Shown here: piece after piece, positions 35,090-45,065 of the stretch | How positions within the stretch are numbered: the stretch's first letter is position 1 | How the letters are laid out: the number at the start of each line of letters is the position of its first letter | Source of the DNA: Datura wrightii | Taxonomy: Eukaryota > Streptophyta > Magnoliopsida > Solanales > Solanaceae | DNA length: 64,000 nucleotides | Direction of reading: 5' to 3' | Assembly (NCBI GenBank): GCA_035772735.1 | Contig: JASDFA010000010.1 | Span: 135,907,001 to 135,971,000, forward strand | Notes under the pieces: generated by a model | Told to the model about the DNA's origin: nothing | What the model saw: only the letters and a program-made list of their open reading frames with translations | The model's database searches: none | Translations under genes and position numbers: made by a program

Positions 35090-37417
35090 AGTAACGATCC
35101 GGATGTGTTCATGGGATGGTTAAGGGCATAGAACACAGAAAACTGGCTAAGGATAAGATAGAGAGGTTGTGAAATAACTAAGTATAGAACTGTACTATTT
35201 CAGGTAGCTACTGGTTTGGGGGACCGCTACAGTGGTGGGATTCCTAGTGCGGTGAGATCGTGGTAGTGGTCGAAGTCCCACCATGGCGAAATGAGGGAGT
35301 AACTGCTAGAACCGTCATAGCGAACCTATGGCCGTTGTAGCAGGTCCGCTGTAGAAGAAGCGTGACCGCTGTAGGAGACAACGGGAGTTAAAAAGTGGGT
35401 TTTAAGTGGAATAATAGGGTTTTACCCAGTTATTCTCAAAAACTCAATCAAAAGGGGTAAGGGATGGAAAATTTCTACTCTTAGAAGGTAAGAATCTCAA
35501 TTTTCCTACCCTTACATTGATTAGAATTGATCCTAGATTACTTATGGACCTTTCTTGGTGGAAGTTATATAGAGAAAACCCTAAGTTGTTGAACTAGGCT
35601 GAGATTATGGGAGAGTAATAGGAGGGTTGAATGTTGAAAATTTGTGTAATATTTACTTCCTAGGGTCCCTCTTGTTAATGTTTATGGGTTACACAAGGTG
35701 GGGACCTAGATCTAGGTGGAAGGGAAGGGTTTTCTGTTAAATTACCCTAAAAAGAGAAGGGTTTGATTAAATTAGGCCCTATCTTGAGGAGTGATTAACC
35801 AATGATTATATATGTGTAGATTTCGAACAATGCGAAGCATTGAGGAAGGGAAAAGCTCCTGCTTAGTAGTGAAGCCGATAATTTTGAGTAATCGGTGTAG
35901 GTTAAGGTTTATAAGGATAGACCTATATAATGACATGTATAGTGTGCAATGTGGATATAAGATTGGTTTTTGAACGTTTATGTGATATGTGAGTCTATTT
36001 TTTTTATAATTTATCTCAAGAATGTGACTATGATGTGATATTGAACTGTAATGACTTGTTTAAAAGATTGTGTATATGATAATGTAATTACCTGTAATGA
36101 ATGTTTAGTAAAGTGATCACACTCCATCAATGAGAAAATTGATAATTGTTTATTTGGGAAGTAGATTGTAACTTTCTGTACGATGAAATAATGCACTTGA
36201 TATGTCTTATATGAGAATGATGAATAAAAATATTTAACATCATAAAATGAGAGGCTTGAGCCCGAGGGGAGTATCCGAGTGAGTGGATAACATTATTTGA
36301 GTGGCTCGTGTTGAGGGGAGTATCTGAATGAGCTTATGAGTAGGAGCGGGAGCCGTGCTGGCACTGTACATAGATTTCTAGATTCCCCTATAGGTCATGA
36401 GTAAATGGGCACAAATAAGACCCTCTGGTATGTGTGTACATGCTTCATATGGTTGAGAGATAAGGAAAGATGGCGAAGGCGTGTGGCCATCATGTTACTC
36501 TTTGTTGTGTTGTTTGCGTATTGTTTGTGATTTCATTTATGTTCATGAGGTGGATGTGAAACATGCTACGAGAATGTGCAAAGTATTGTGGATTTGATGT
36601 AAGATGATAAGATGAACATGACTTTAGTGCTAAATGTGACTTTGTCACTTAGTGTATCTATTAAGTAGTTGTCACTATGAATAACAAAGCAATTGTATCT
36701 CTTAATAGCTAATGCGGTTGTTGTTTTATTATAGTTGTTTGACGGATTTATGGAGTATGTGAAATGTTAAAATGTTGATCTAATGAACTATGGGATGGAT
36801 GAACAGAGAGGAGCACAGCATGTCGAGCTATTGCCTATGCAGTGCCGCTGCAGCGGAACCATTTCCTCTACGGTAAGACCACTATAGTAGACAAGTGACC
36901 ACTGCAATGAGAGTCCTAATCCAGTGAGCAGGCCGACTGATTCCTGATTAGAGCTAGTGTTTATAAAATGGCTTGTATTTCTATATAAAGTTGGGGACCC
37001 TTTTTGTATCACTATTGCTTTAATTATCTGTTATTATGTATGGTCAGCAGATGATGCCTACAGGTATGGTGTCATGTACTGACCCTATCCCTGTATTCTT
37101 TTCTGAGTGTAGAGTTTGAGACTGACAGTTTTTCACGCCCTCACCTGTAAATCAATAGCTTTTGCTAGTTCGAAGGTGAGCAGATGAGGACGCAGTTTAC
37201 TCCTTCATTACAGACGTCCTTCTTTTAGACATTTGGCCACTTTATTTCATTTTTAGTTTTAGTTTCTTATCTTGTGGAAATAGACGTCTTGTGCAATGAA
37301 AATCAATTTTTGGGAAATTTTTTATTTAGTTTTGGTATGCACAGTGTAATAATCTGAAATTGTTTCTTCAACATAACAGTTGATTTCTTTTTCATAAATG
37401 TTTGGATTTTGGGGTCA
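35090..37417 (+). repeat. Element J 5' LTR
   Basis: Parallel to 52310-54118 from its start for about 1.8 kb. Ends ...GGGGTCA before the PBS-like site. It has GC-rich repeats of CCGCTGTAG / CACTGCAGTGG type at 35210-35395 and again at 36835-36925, and a TATA box TATATAAAG near 36979. The first base pair reads AG where the 3' LTR has TG. No gene is seen. Confidence 0.8.
36835..36988 (+). promoter_or_regulatory. Element J LTR promoter region: repeat array and TATA box
   Basis: GCCGCTGCAGCGG (near 36842) and related words precede CTATATAAAG near 36979-36988. A second array of the same type lies 1.5 kb upstream at 35210-35395. Promoter role inferred. Confidence 0.55.
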
Positions 37418-37426
37418 CTTGGGAAT

Positions 37427-37438
37427 TGTTATCAGATT
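37427..37438 (+). other. Element J primer binding site, decayed
   Basis: TGTTATCAGATT stands where TGGTATCAGAGC is expected for initiator tRNA-Met. Confidence 0.6.
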
Positions 37439-37466
37439 TTGCTGGTTCACCCACCGGGGGGTTAGT

Positions 37467-38510
37467 ATGGATGCCAATCACGGCCGGAGAACCCCTAGGG
37501 CTGGAGGAGGGGCCTGTGCTCCTACTCCAATTAGGGAGAGGTCTGCATCTCCCATGCCACTAGTAGTGCATGAGCGGGTGGCAGTTAGGGTCAAGGTTCG
37601 GACGTAGGGAGAAGCTCCTGTCGCACCAATGTCCTAAGAGGTCCTAGCTCAAGTCCTCAACCTTCTAAGGGGCCTTGTGGGCATCGGGGCAGTGCCAGCA
37701 ACTCCAGCAGGATAGTAATTAGGAATTCCGCATGCAGCTGCTGTAGCCCCAAGGATTGATGACATATCATAGGTTGTGGTGTTTTCGAGGCCAGTGGAAG
37801 GACCAGTGATGACAGGGGAAGAGCACGACTTCTTTTGAAGGCTCACAAAGATGAAGCCTCCCACCTTCTATGGCACAAAGGCAGACAATGCCAATGAATT
37901 CCTCGCATATTGTCATGAGAGGCTCCATAAGACAGAGCGGTGGAGAAGTATAGTGTTGAGTTCGTCACCTTCCAGTTGATGGGTGATACAAAACTCTGGT
38001 GGAGGCCTTTCGTGGAGTGCCGACTAGTAGGTTCACCACCATTTTTGTAGACCCAATTCTACTCCATATTCTTGGAAAAATATGTCCCCGCACTCTGAGG
38101 GATAGGAGACGGGATTAGTTCACCACCATTGAGCAGGGGAGCTCATCAGTTGTTGCATATGAGGCCCGGTTTCACTCTTTGTTCAGATATGCTCTACCCT
38201 TACTACCCACCGAGGGGGAGAGGATCAGGAAATTTGTTAAAGGCCTGAATGTGTGTCTCCAAGTATTAGCTCTGTAGATAGTCTCTTCGGGCAAGACTTT
38301 TCAAGAGGTGGTAGAGTACGTGAAGTCGAATGAAGGAGTAAGGCAAGAGGGTTATGCTAGAAATATCGAGAAAAAGGCTCGGAGAGTTGGCTTTTTTAGT
38401 TGTTGTTATGTGAAGGCTCCATCACCACAGGGTTCCTTTGGGCGCCCTATTCAGTCTGCCGTGTAGGTGTTCGTTGGAGTTCAACCAGGGACAGCTTCGT
38501 GACTGTCCAG
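37467..38510 (+). pseudogene. Element J gag, 5' part
   Basis: ATG at 37467 starts MDANHGRRTPRAGGG. Later blocks in shifting frames: MKPPTFYGTKADNANEFL (near 37850), VVAYEARFHSLFRYA (near 38150), EGERIRKFVKGLNV (near 38215), and FQEVVEYVKSNEGVRQEGYA (near 38305, shown only by its start FQEVVEYV). This is the Gag of Tekay/Del chromoviruses. At least six stops or frame changes occur. Element F interrupts it at 38510. Confidence 0.8.
38506..38510. repeat. Target site duplication of element F (left copy)
   Basis: tccag here and tccag at 48427-48431 flank the two LTRs exactly. The J gag reading continues across the site. Confidence 0.93.
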
Positions 38511-39937
38511 TGATCTTGGGCAGATTTATATGCCCAAGTGATACTCAAACGTATCATTTTCGTCTTGTTTATTGTGCAATGTGTATACATTTTCATGTAA
38601 TTGGTAATAAAATGTGAATTTATACTAATCAACATGTTTAGCATTGTTTTGCAGGTAAAACATGATTTTTAGGAGATAAAATGCATGTTGGAACAATATC
38701 GGAGTCGGACTTGGATGCGAGCATGGAAAAGACATTGGAATGCACAATGTAAAGGGGCTCCGCGATGGAGCCGTGCCACGCTACCATCGCGGAGGCACGC
38801 TGCATGGAGGATGAATTAATTTGGCAATTTCCAGTGAAGCCTCGCGACAGCTCCGTGGCACGGAGGCAAGCCTCCGCGTTGCATGCCGTGCCACGTTGAG
38901 GCTATATTCTCGGACCCTGGATTTCCAGTGAGGGTCCGCGTCCACGCCGTGTCACGGAGGCAGTGCTCCGTGTTGGCCTCCGTGACACGTTGCTTGTTAT
39001 TCCGGGAAAAATTCCCAATAGTATAAATAGAACACTTAGGCTTATTTTTAATAAAATTCAGACTTGGTGGAGCAAGGACGTGGGTTAGAGGCAGTTGAGG
39101 GACGAAAAAGCTAAGGGATTTTCTCTCTTCCTTTCTTCTTTCAATCAATTGTTTGTATGATTAACACTTGTTTTAGGATGATTAATCCACAAATGAGTGG
39201 CTAATTCTCTTCCTTGCTGAGGTTTTGAACAATGGTGATGAATTTTGATTGTTAATTATATGGTTTTCTTCTTCTTCTTCCATGTTGTTCTATTAATTCT
39301 TGTTCTTACTGCATTAGTGTGTGGCCGACATTAATGTACATCTAAAAAGTCCAATTTCACTCGAGAGAGCACGAAATTGGAAAGTTGTGAATTAATAGGG
39401 TATTGTTCTTAACTTGATTTGGGAAAATTGGGTTTTGATGTGCTTTCCTGATAGAAATATACTTGAAAGCTGTATTAGTCAATTTAGGAATCGGAATTGT
39501 ATTTCTAGGTCATAAATTGCATTTGATCACAGAAATGTAGACGGATGGTTTATGATTCTAAAGTCAGATTAAATATGAGAGTTTTAATCTCTAGGCTAAT
39601 GTTCTTGGCTAGCAACTGGAAGAGAAGAATAAACGAATTATGAGTATAATCAAGTTCATTACTTGTTCTTAACCTTGGCATGCTCATATCCATAGTTTCA
39701 ATTCACAGTAAATATTTGTTAATAGTTTTAGTATATAATTTATAAACAAAAATTATTTAACTTTTGGTTACGTTGTTGTCAGCATAATTAGAAGTAAGCT
39801 AGAATATAGTATACTTAAGCAATTTTACTTATCCAGAGTCTCCTTGGTTCGATACTTGGCTTACTTAGCCACTTTATTACTTGTTTGACCACGTGCACTT
39901 GCGTGTCGGTTTTAACCCCTACCGAACCAGCCGGACA
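38511..39937 (+). repeat. Element F 5' LTR
   Basis: TGATCTTGGG...CCGGACA, matching 46999-48426 at about 97% by eye and the solo LTR 15625-17046 less closely. The last 35 bases are the most divergent part between the two LTRs. No gene; small open frames on the minus strand (near 38816-39148) recur in the other LTR because the LTRs are copies. Confidence 0.95.
38755..39027 (+). promoter_or_regulatory. Element F LTR promoter: inverted-repeat GC array and TATA box
   Basis: The array 38755-38995 is built of complementary words such as CTCCGCGATGGAG, CCGTGCCACG / CGTGGCACGG, and TGTCACGGAGG / CCTCCGTGACA. A TATA box GTATAAATAG follows at 39018-39027. The same in the 3' LTR (TATA near 47509) and in the solo LTR. 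Transcription would start shortly after; inferred. Confidence 0.65.
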
Positions 39938-39943
39938 AGTTTT

Positions 39944-39961
39944 TGGCGCCGTTGCCGGGGA
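39944..39961 (+). other. Element F primer binding site (tRNA-Asp)
   Basis: TGGCGCCGTTGCCGGGGA, as far as I know an exact complement of the 3' end of plant tRNA-Asp including CCA, six bases after the LTR end. Confidence 0.9.
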
Positions 39962-40081
39962 GACTAGGCAATTGGTGAAATTGTGTTAAGTGTAAATTTA
40001 CTGTATTTTTGTTTTATTTTCTTAAGTGTTGACAACTTGGTCTTAGCCTGTATTTTGCAGAATTGATTTCTGTGAACACTG

Positions 40082-41767
40082 GCAAAGGACAAGGAGCTGG
40101 TGGAATCTTATACCGAGCCTGAACGTTAATTTCATAGTAAACGCAGAGAAGCTCTACAAAAGAAGCTGCAGTTGCTCAGACAGTCTATAATGGAGCAACA
40201 AAATCCACCGGTTGTGTGGGCAGTGTTAGTGCCCGACGAAGTAGCAGCAAGGCTGGTTCGCGAGGTGGCAATCCCACATGCCAACAATGTACATTCAAGT
40301 ATCCGCAAACCAGAGCCTGGAGGGAGATTTGAATTAAAGCAGAATATGGTGCAACTTTTGCACACAAGTGGGCAATTTACCGGTCTCCCTCATGAAGACC
40401 CACAACAACATCTCCAGAATTTTTTGGAGATAAGTGACACTTATATACCCGCTGGAGTGTCACCTGATTATGTTCGGCTCACCCTATTTCCGTTTTCCTT
40501 ACTTGGTGAAGCCAAGAGGTTGGTTAAAAGCTGAACCACCAAATTCTATATCAACGTGGGATGATCTTGCACGGAAGTTTTTGATAAGATTTTTCCCTCT
40601 GGTAAAACAGCCAGGCTTAGAAGTCAAATTCTAAGTTTCAAATAGAGGGAGGGAGAAAATTTATATCAAGCCTGGGAAAGATTTAAATCCATGTTGCGGG
40701 ATTGTCCTCGACATCATCAGTCCAATGAGGTGTTGGTACACACATTTATTGAGGGTTTGGAACCCTATACTAAAATTTTGTTAGACTCATCAGCTGGAGG
40801 GCAAGCGCTGGAAAAGACTTATGAGGAGTTGTACACCTTGCTCAACCGAATTTCATAGGGCAATCCAGAATGGAATGCAGATTCATCTCGAGGTGGAGCA
40901 AGGAAAGCAGCAGGAGTGCTTGAAGTGGATGGATTTACAGCTATCGCTGCACAGATAGCTGCCTTGCAGAATCAGTTGAACAACCACTTCAGCAACATGA
41001 ATTTGAACCAGCCTTTAGCTTCAGTCAATGCGGTCCAGCAAATGTGGTGTGAAGTGTGTGGTAGCAGTGAGCATTCAGCTAAGTGCTGTGGAGCAAACCC
41101 AGATTCGGTTAACTTTGTGGGCAATGCACAAAGAAATCAGCAGCAGTTTGGTAGTGGCTACAACTCAAATTGGAGGAACCATCCAAATTTTTCGTGGGGT
41201 AGCAACAACCAACAAGGCCAAAGTTCGGGTCAGGGTATGCACAGGAATCAAGGAGGGCAACAGAACTACCAATCTCAATTCAGAAATCACAATGCCCCTC
41301 CTCCACCACCATCACCTACCATTGAGGAGATGTTCAAGACCATGATCGCTAATCATGCGCAATTGTAGGCTGACTATGTTAAATTGGCAGCCGAAGTGAA
41401 AAACAATCAATTAGCAACCAAGGCTCTTGAGTATCAATTTGGGCAATTTGCTAGTGCCCAAAATACAAGACCTAGAGGAGGACTGCCTAGCGACACGGAT
41501 CCTAATCCGAAGCAGGTAAATGCAGTGACCACGAGGAGTGGTTTGCAGTTGAAGGAGGTGGAACCGGAAAGACCGCCTCAAAAGTCAGGAGCAGCAGATG
41601 TTGAGGAGGAACAAAGTTCTGATAAGGGGAAGATCAAAGAAGAAGAATCAGAAAGGCCTCCACCCCCGTTCCCTCAACGACTCAAGAAACACAAGGAGGA
41701 GGCGTGTTTCAAGAAATTTATGGAGGTGCTTAAATAGGTACATGTTAATTTACCTCTTGTTGATGTC
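40082..41767 (+). pseudogene. Element F gag
   Basis: Gag in one main frame: KDKELVESYTEPER (40085), FELKQNMVQLLHTSG (near 40330), LQNFLEISDTYIP (near 40410), LFPFSLLGEAKR (near 40490), STWDDLARKFLIRFFP (near 40550), a CCHC zinc knuckle WCEVCGSSEHSAKCCG (near 41045-41095), an Asn/Gln/Gly-rich stretch NWRNHPNFSWG (near 41175), and PPPFPQRLKKHKEE (near 41660). Breaks: TAA 40127, a one-base insertion near 40519 and a compensating one-base loss near 40598, TAG at 40643, 40856, 41366 and 41735. All five stops sit where a Gln codon is likely. The full-length gene is therefore inactive here. Confidence 0.88.
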
Positions 41768-42472
41768 TTGCAGAGAGTGCCAAAATATGCCAAATATATT
41801 AAAGACATCGTGGCCAACAAAAGTCGTCTGACTGAGTATGCCACGGTAGCTTTGACGGAGGAATGCACTTCCCGGATCCAAAATAGACTGCCCACGAAGC
41901 TGAAAGACCCTAAAAGTTTTACTATCCAGCTTACAATTGGGCAGGGTATCCGAGCTCGTGGATTGTGCGACTTGGGGGTGAGCATAAATCTGATGCCATC
42001 TTCGGTATTCAAAAAGTTAGGTCTAGGGAGTCCTAGACCTACAACAGTAATCTTGCAGTTAGCAGACATATCCTTAGCTAGGCCGGATGGCATTGTTGAG
42101 GATGTGCTTGTGCAAGTGGGCTCCCTCATTTTTCCTGTCGATTTTATTGTTCTAGATTTTGAACCAGACGCTAAAGTCCCATTTATTTTGGGACGACCCT
42201 TTTTGGCAAACGGAAAAGCATTAATTGACGTGGCTGCGGGTCAACTTACAATGCGAGCACATGACAAGGTAGAAGTGTTCGATGTGTACAAAGCACCCAA
42301 GCTCCCGATGGTAAATGAGGAACTCTCGGTGATCAATGTGATTGATCATTGGAATGCTAAGTACGTGAGTGATTCCCGAGAGTTGATGGGAAGACCACCA
42401 GATAAGGTTGAGCACTACTGGGGGGAGGACAATGATTGTAAAAAATCGTCCATCACCCTAGTGGATAATTGA
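41768..42472 (+). pseudogene. Element F aspartic protease, C-terminal end of gag-pro
   Basis: An open 234-codon stretch continues the gag frame after TAG 41735. Blocks: PKYAKYIKDIV (41774), LPTKLKDPKSFTIQLTIG (near 41890), the active site LCDLGVSINLMP (near 41965), GSPRPTTVILQL, FPVDFIVLDF, FILGRPFLANGKALIDV (near 42180) and VEVFDVYKA. D-L-G is the usual active site of Athila/Tat proteases, so catalysis is plausible for this part. It ends with TGA at 42470-42472. No linker to RT and no RT follows, in contrast to element D. Confidence 0.88.
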
Positions 42473-42514
42473 GCATAAAGGACGTCGAGCCGCGACGGTA
42501 AACCAGGCACGCTG

Positions 42515-42532
42515 CACGGGAGGTAACCCGTG
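42515..42532 (+). ncRNA. Conserved short hairpin, F copy
   Basis: CACGGG-AGGTAA-CCCGTG: six perfect pairs and a six-base loop, 43 bases after the protease stop, preceded by CCGCGACGGTAAACCAGGCA. Copies in H (35009) and D (18410, 18324) have other stem bases with pairing mostly kept. Possible role in RNA handling or translation; unknown. Confidence 0.65.
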
Positions 42533-42779
42533 AAAAATATTTTTTTTGTCTTTTTCTTTTGTTCAGTAAAGTGTAAATAGTTTTTATTTTAATTGTTCTT
42601 TTTCTTGATTTAGTACAAATTTTTCATTTTAGTTAGTATTTTTCATTTTAGTTAGGGAAATCTATTAATCTAACCAATTTATTTAGTAAGGTGATTTTCA
42701 TGTCAATCGGAGAAAAATATGCATAGAATCGGGAAGGAAAAGGCAAGGTATGAAGAAAATGAATAAAATGAAGAGACAG
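42533..42779 (+). other. Element F spacer after hairpin
   Basis: T-rich noncoding sequence with a direct repeat of TTTTCATTTTAGTTAG near 42625-42655. I see no gene or other signal. Confidence 0.6.
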
Positions 42780-42960
42780 TGCACTGGGGCGATGGCTCCG
42801 TGTCATGGAGGAAGGGCTCCGCGTTAGCCTCTGTGACACGTTGAGGTTAAATCTGAATTTTAAAAAAAATTCCAGTGTGCCATCGCATTGGCTCCGTGTC
42901 ACGGAGGAGGGGCTCCGCGTTACCCTCCGTGACACGTTGCCCTATATTTAGTGCCGGGTC
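42780..42960 (+). promoter_or_regulatory. Element F internal promoter module, duplicate of the LTR array
   Basis: Two blocks, 42788-42845 and 42883-42940, carry GGCTCCGTGTCA(C/T)GGAGG, GGGCTCCGCGTTA and CCTC(C/T)GTGACACGTTG. The last LTR array block (38945-38995) has the same words in the same order and spacing. As in the LTR, a TATA-like box follows, here CCTATATTTAG at 42941-42951. Then comes a C/T-rich stretch (42985-43080) like a leader. I infer a second promoter for the downstream ORF. Confidence 0.6.
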
Positions 42961-43136
42961 ACACCGGGTTGCCGGGTGACCCGCGTGTTTTTCTTCTTTT
43001 TAACCCCCAAAAAACCCCTCTTTTCGTTCATTTTCTCTCTTCTCCGCGACCAAACACCTAAGTTCCCTCTCCCAACCAACGTGCCACGCTATTAAGCAAA
43101 CAATTTGTCAAGTCTCTTCGGTTATTCAACGTAAAG

Positions 43137-43839
43137 GTATGTTTTCCTCTACTCTCTCAAGTTTTTGGCGATTTTAGTCGAAATTGAGCATGGGAGGTGA
43201 GATAAATCACCCTAATTAGCAATTTAGCATGAAATTGAATTATTCTTTAATTGATAAATGTTCGGAAGGTTGTAATTAGCGCTTGAAATTGTCGATTGCG
43301 TGAATGATTCGAATTTGATTGTAAAATTGAATTCTAGGGCTTGGGTTGTTGAAATTGAATCGGGTAACTTGGTGAATTGGTGAATTATATGCCGGGGTGT
43401 GTTTGTGAATTGAGATAAGTCGTTGTAAATATTGTTAGAGTGTAAAAGACGACGAATTCTAGAATTTGTGGGAAAAGGTGAAAATTGTTCAAATTGGTTT
43501 GATTATTTGGATTCATATGTATTTAGAATTTGTGTCGTTGTTTTTGTTTGTAATTTTCGTTGCTAAGTGCGATGGTTGAATTGCTAGCGATGGTAGGATT
43601 GGGATTAGCTGTATGAAGTCTGAGTAGTACGCTAAAAGTTATACTGTCGAAAATTTTTTGTGAACGCACGAAGCATAAATTGTATAGTTGTTTGTTTGGG
43701 TTGTAAATAAAGTAATCCTTGCCAGAGTATCGTAAACGTAGCTAAGGACTAAGTGTGGGGTAAACTTAGTTTAACCCGACCTTAGCCGAAGCTAATATGC
43801 ATTTATCTTGACATTGTGCTTGTTTATTTATGTTGACAG
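43137..43839 (+). other. Element F candidate intron before the cargo ORF
   Basis: Donor: GTAAAG then GTATGTTTT at 43137. Acceptor: TTTATTTATGTTGACAG ending at 43839, then GTACAATGGCT with the ORF start. The 703-bp interval is T-rich and has no open frame of note. Element D has the same acceptor-to-start phrase, CAG then GTACAATGGCT, after a TTAAC-type branch site, although the surrounding sequence differs. Donor and acceptor fit plant splice rules. Not proven without transcripts. Confidence 0.5.
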
Positions 43840-43844
43840 GTACA

Positions 43845-45065
43845 ATGGCTAGTAGGCAGGATAAGGGTAAAGGTGCTTCTACTTCAGGCACCGGGAGAAA
43901 ATGAATGAGATTGGGCACTGCAGTCCCAGCTGCACCAGCTGTTCCGCGCGGCCAACGCCGCCAGTACGGAATGAGGTAGGTGACCGATGAAGGGAAGAAG
44001 TGGTACGCTAAACATAAGGAGAGTAAGTACTTCCCTGAGGAGCATATTGCACGGGAACCACTAGCACAGGAGTTCCCCCGTATTGTGCAGAGAATCGAGG
44101 CAGCTGGGCTCAGCTTCATATTTCAGGAGCCCAAGGAGTGCAACCTACATTTAGTCCGGGAGTTCTATGCAAATTGGAACCCGGCCATCAGAAGCCACAC
44201 AATAAAAATCAGAGGGCAGATTGTCACTTTGGAACCCCAGAAATTAAATGCCATCATTGGAGCGCGGGACACAGACGCCCACGTTCTTCGCCAGCTGAAC
44301 ATCACCCCACCATACGCCGATAACAAACGCACTTTGTGTGGGGCTCGATCCACAGCCCGATGGAACAGACATAAGGAGAGGGGTTACCACCAGACTCTGC
44401 CGTATTCTCAAATGAACAGAGAGGCAAGAATTTGGCTGAAAATAGTTTGTTCGTGCCTGATCCCGGGGGTTCACATGACGGATGTGACCCGGGACCGTGT
44501 CTGCCTGGTGTATGCCCTTATGAAAGGGCTGGAGATTAATGTTGGGGCGGTTATCATATCTGCCATGAAGAGAGCCCGACTACACCAGGGCCACAGGTAT
44601 GGGTTCGGCAGACTCATCACCACCTTTCTCCGGGGCCTCAACGTCGAGGAAGAGGCTTTGGACTACATCCCGCAGTTGGAGCGGAGGGCCCTTTATGTGA
44701 CCAAAACCAAGGCCCCCGACACCACACACGGGCCAGTGCTGACACTGGGCGAGCGACATGCTCGTGACGATCAGTACATGGCTCAGATGTTTGGTATGCA
44801 AATGCTTCAGCTCCGGATTGGTGGGAGACCAGCCACAGAGGATAAATTATGGCAGTTGGAGCTGGATTACCCATTTGGCGAGAACGCCAGAGCTTTGTGC
44901 CGAGTGGGGCCAGCCTCCGTTGAGTCCACTGACGATGATGTCCCCACGGACGAGGAGACACGTCGGGAGGACTCTGATGTGGAGTCCGATGACAACGATG
45001 GAAGTGACTTGGACATGGGCGATGAGGCAGCAGCACCGGATGAAGAAGTCGAATATTTCCACTGA
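43845..45065 (+). CDS. Element F cargo ORF, putative plant transposon protein family
   Basis: ATG at 43845 begins MASRQDKGKGASTSGTG. Two in-frame stops interrupt the N-terminal tail (TGA 43902, TAG 43977). After them 361 codons are open to TGA at 45063 without any frameshift, the longest open reading frame in the window. Landmarks counted from 43980: REFYANW at about residues 60-66, IRGQIVTLEP near 77, a WLKIVCSCLIPG block near 157, VTRDRVCLVYALMKG near 173, and an acidic tail from about residue 317 (DDDVPTDEE, then DSDVESDDNDGSD). No signal peptide or membrane segment is seen, so it is probably not an envelope protein. The homologue in D is 13554-17162. The family name is established; its biochemical role is not. 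Confidence 0.75.

Noticed and set aside
38816..39148. A 110-codon minus-strand frame found twice, also at 47304-47636, suggesting a conserved gene
   Set aside because: The two copies are the two LTRs of element F, so their agreement reflects recent LTR identity and not coding constraint.
43845..45065. F cargo ORF as a viral envelope gene
   Set aside because: No signal peptide or transmembrane segment is visible, and the motifs fit the putative plant transposon protein family.
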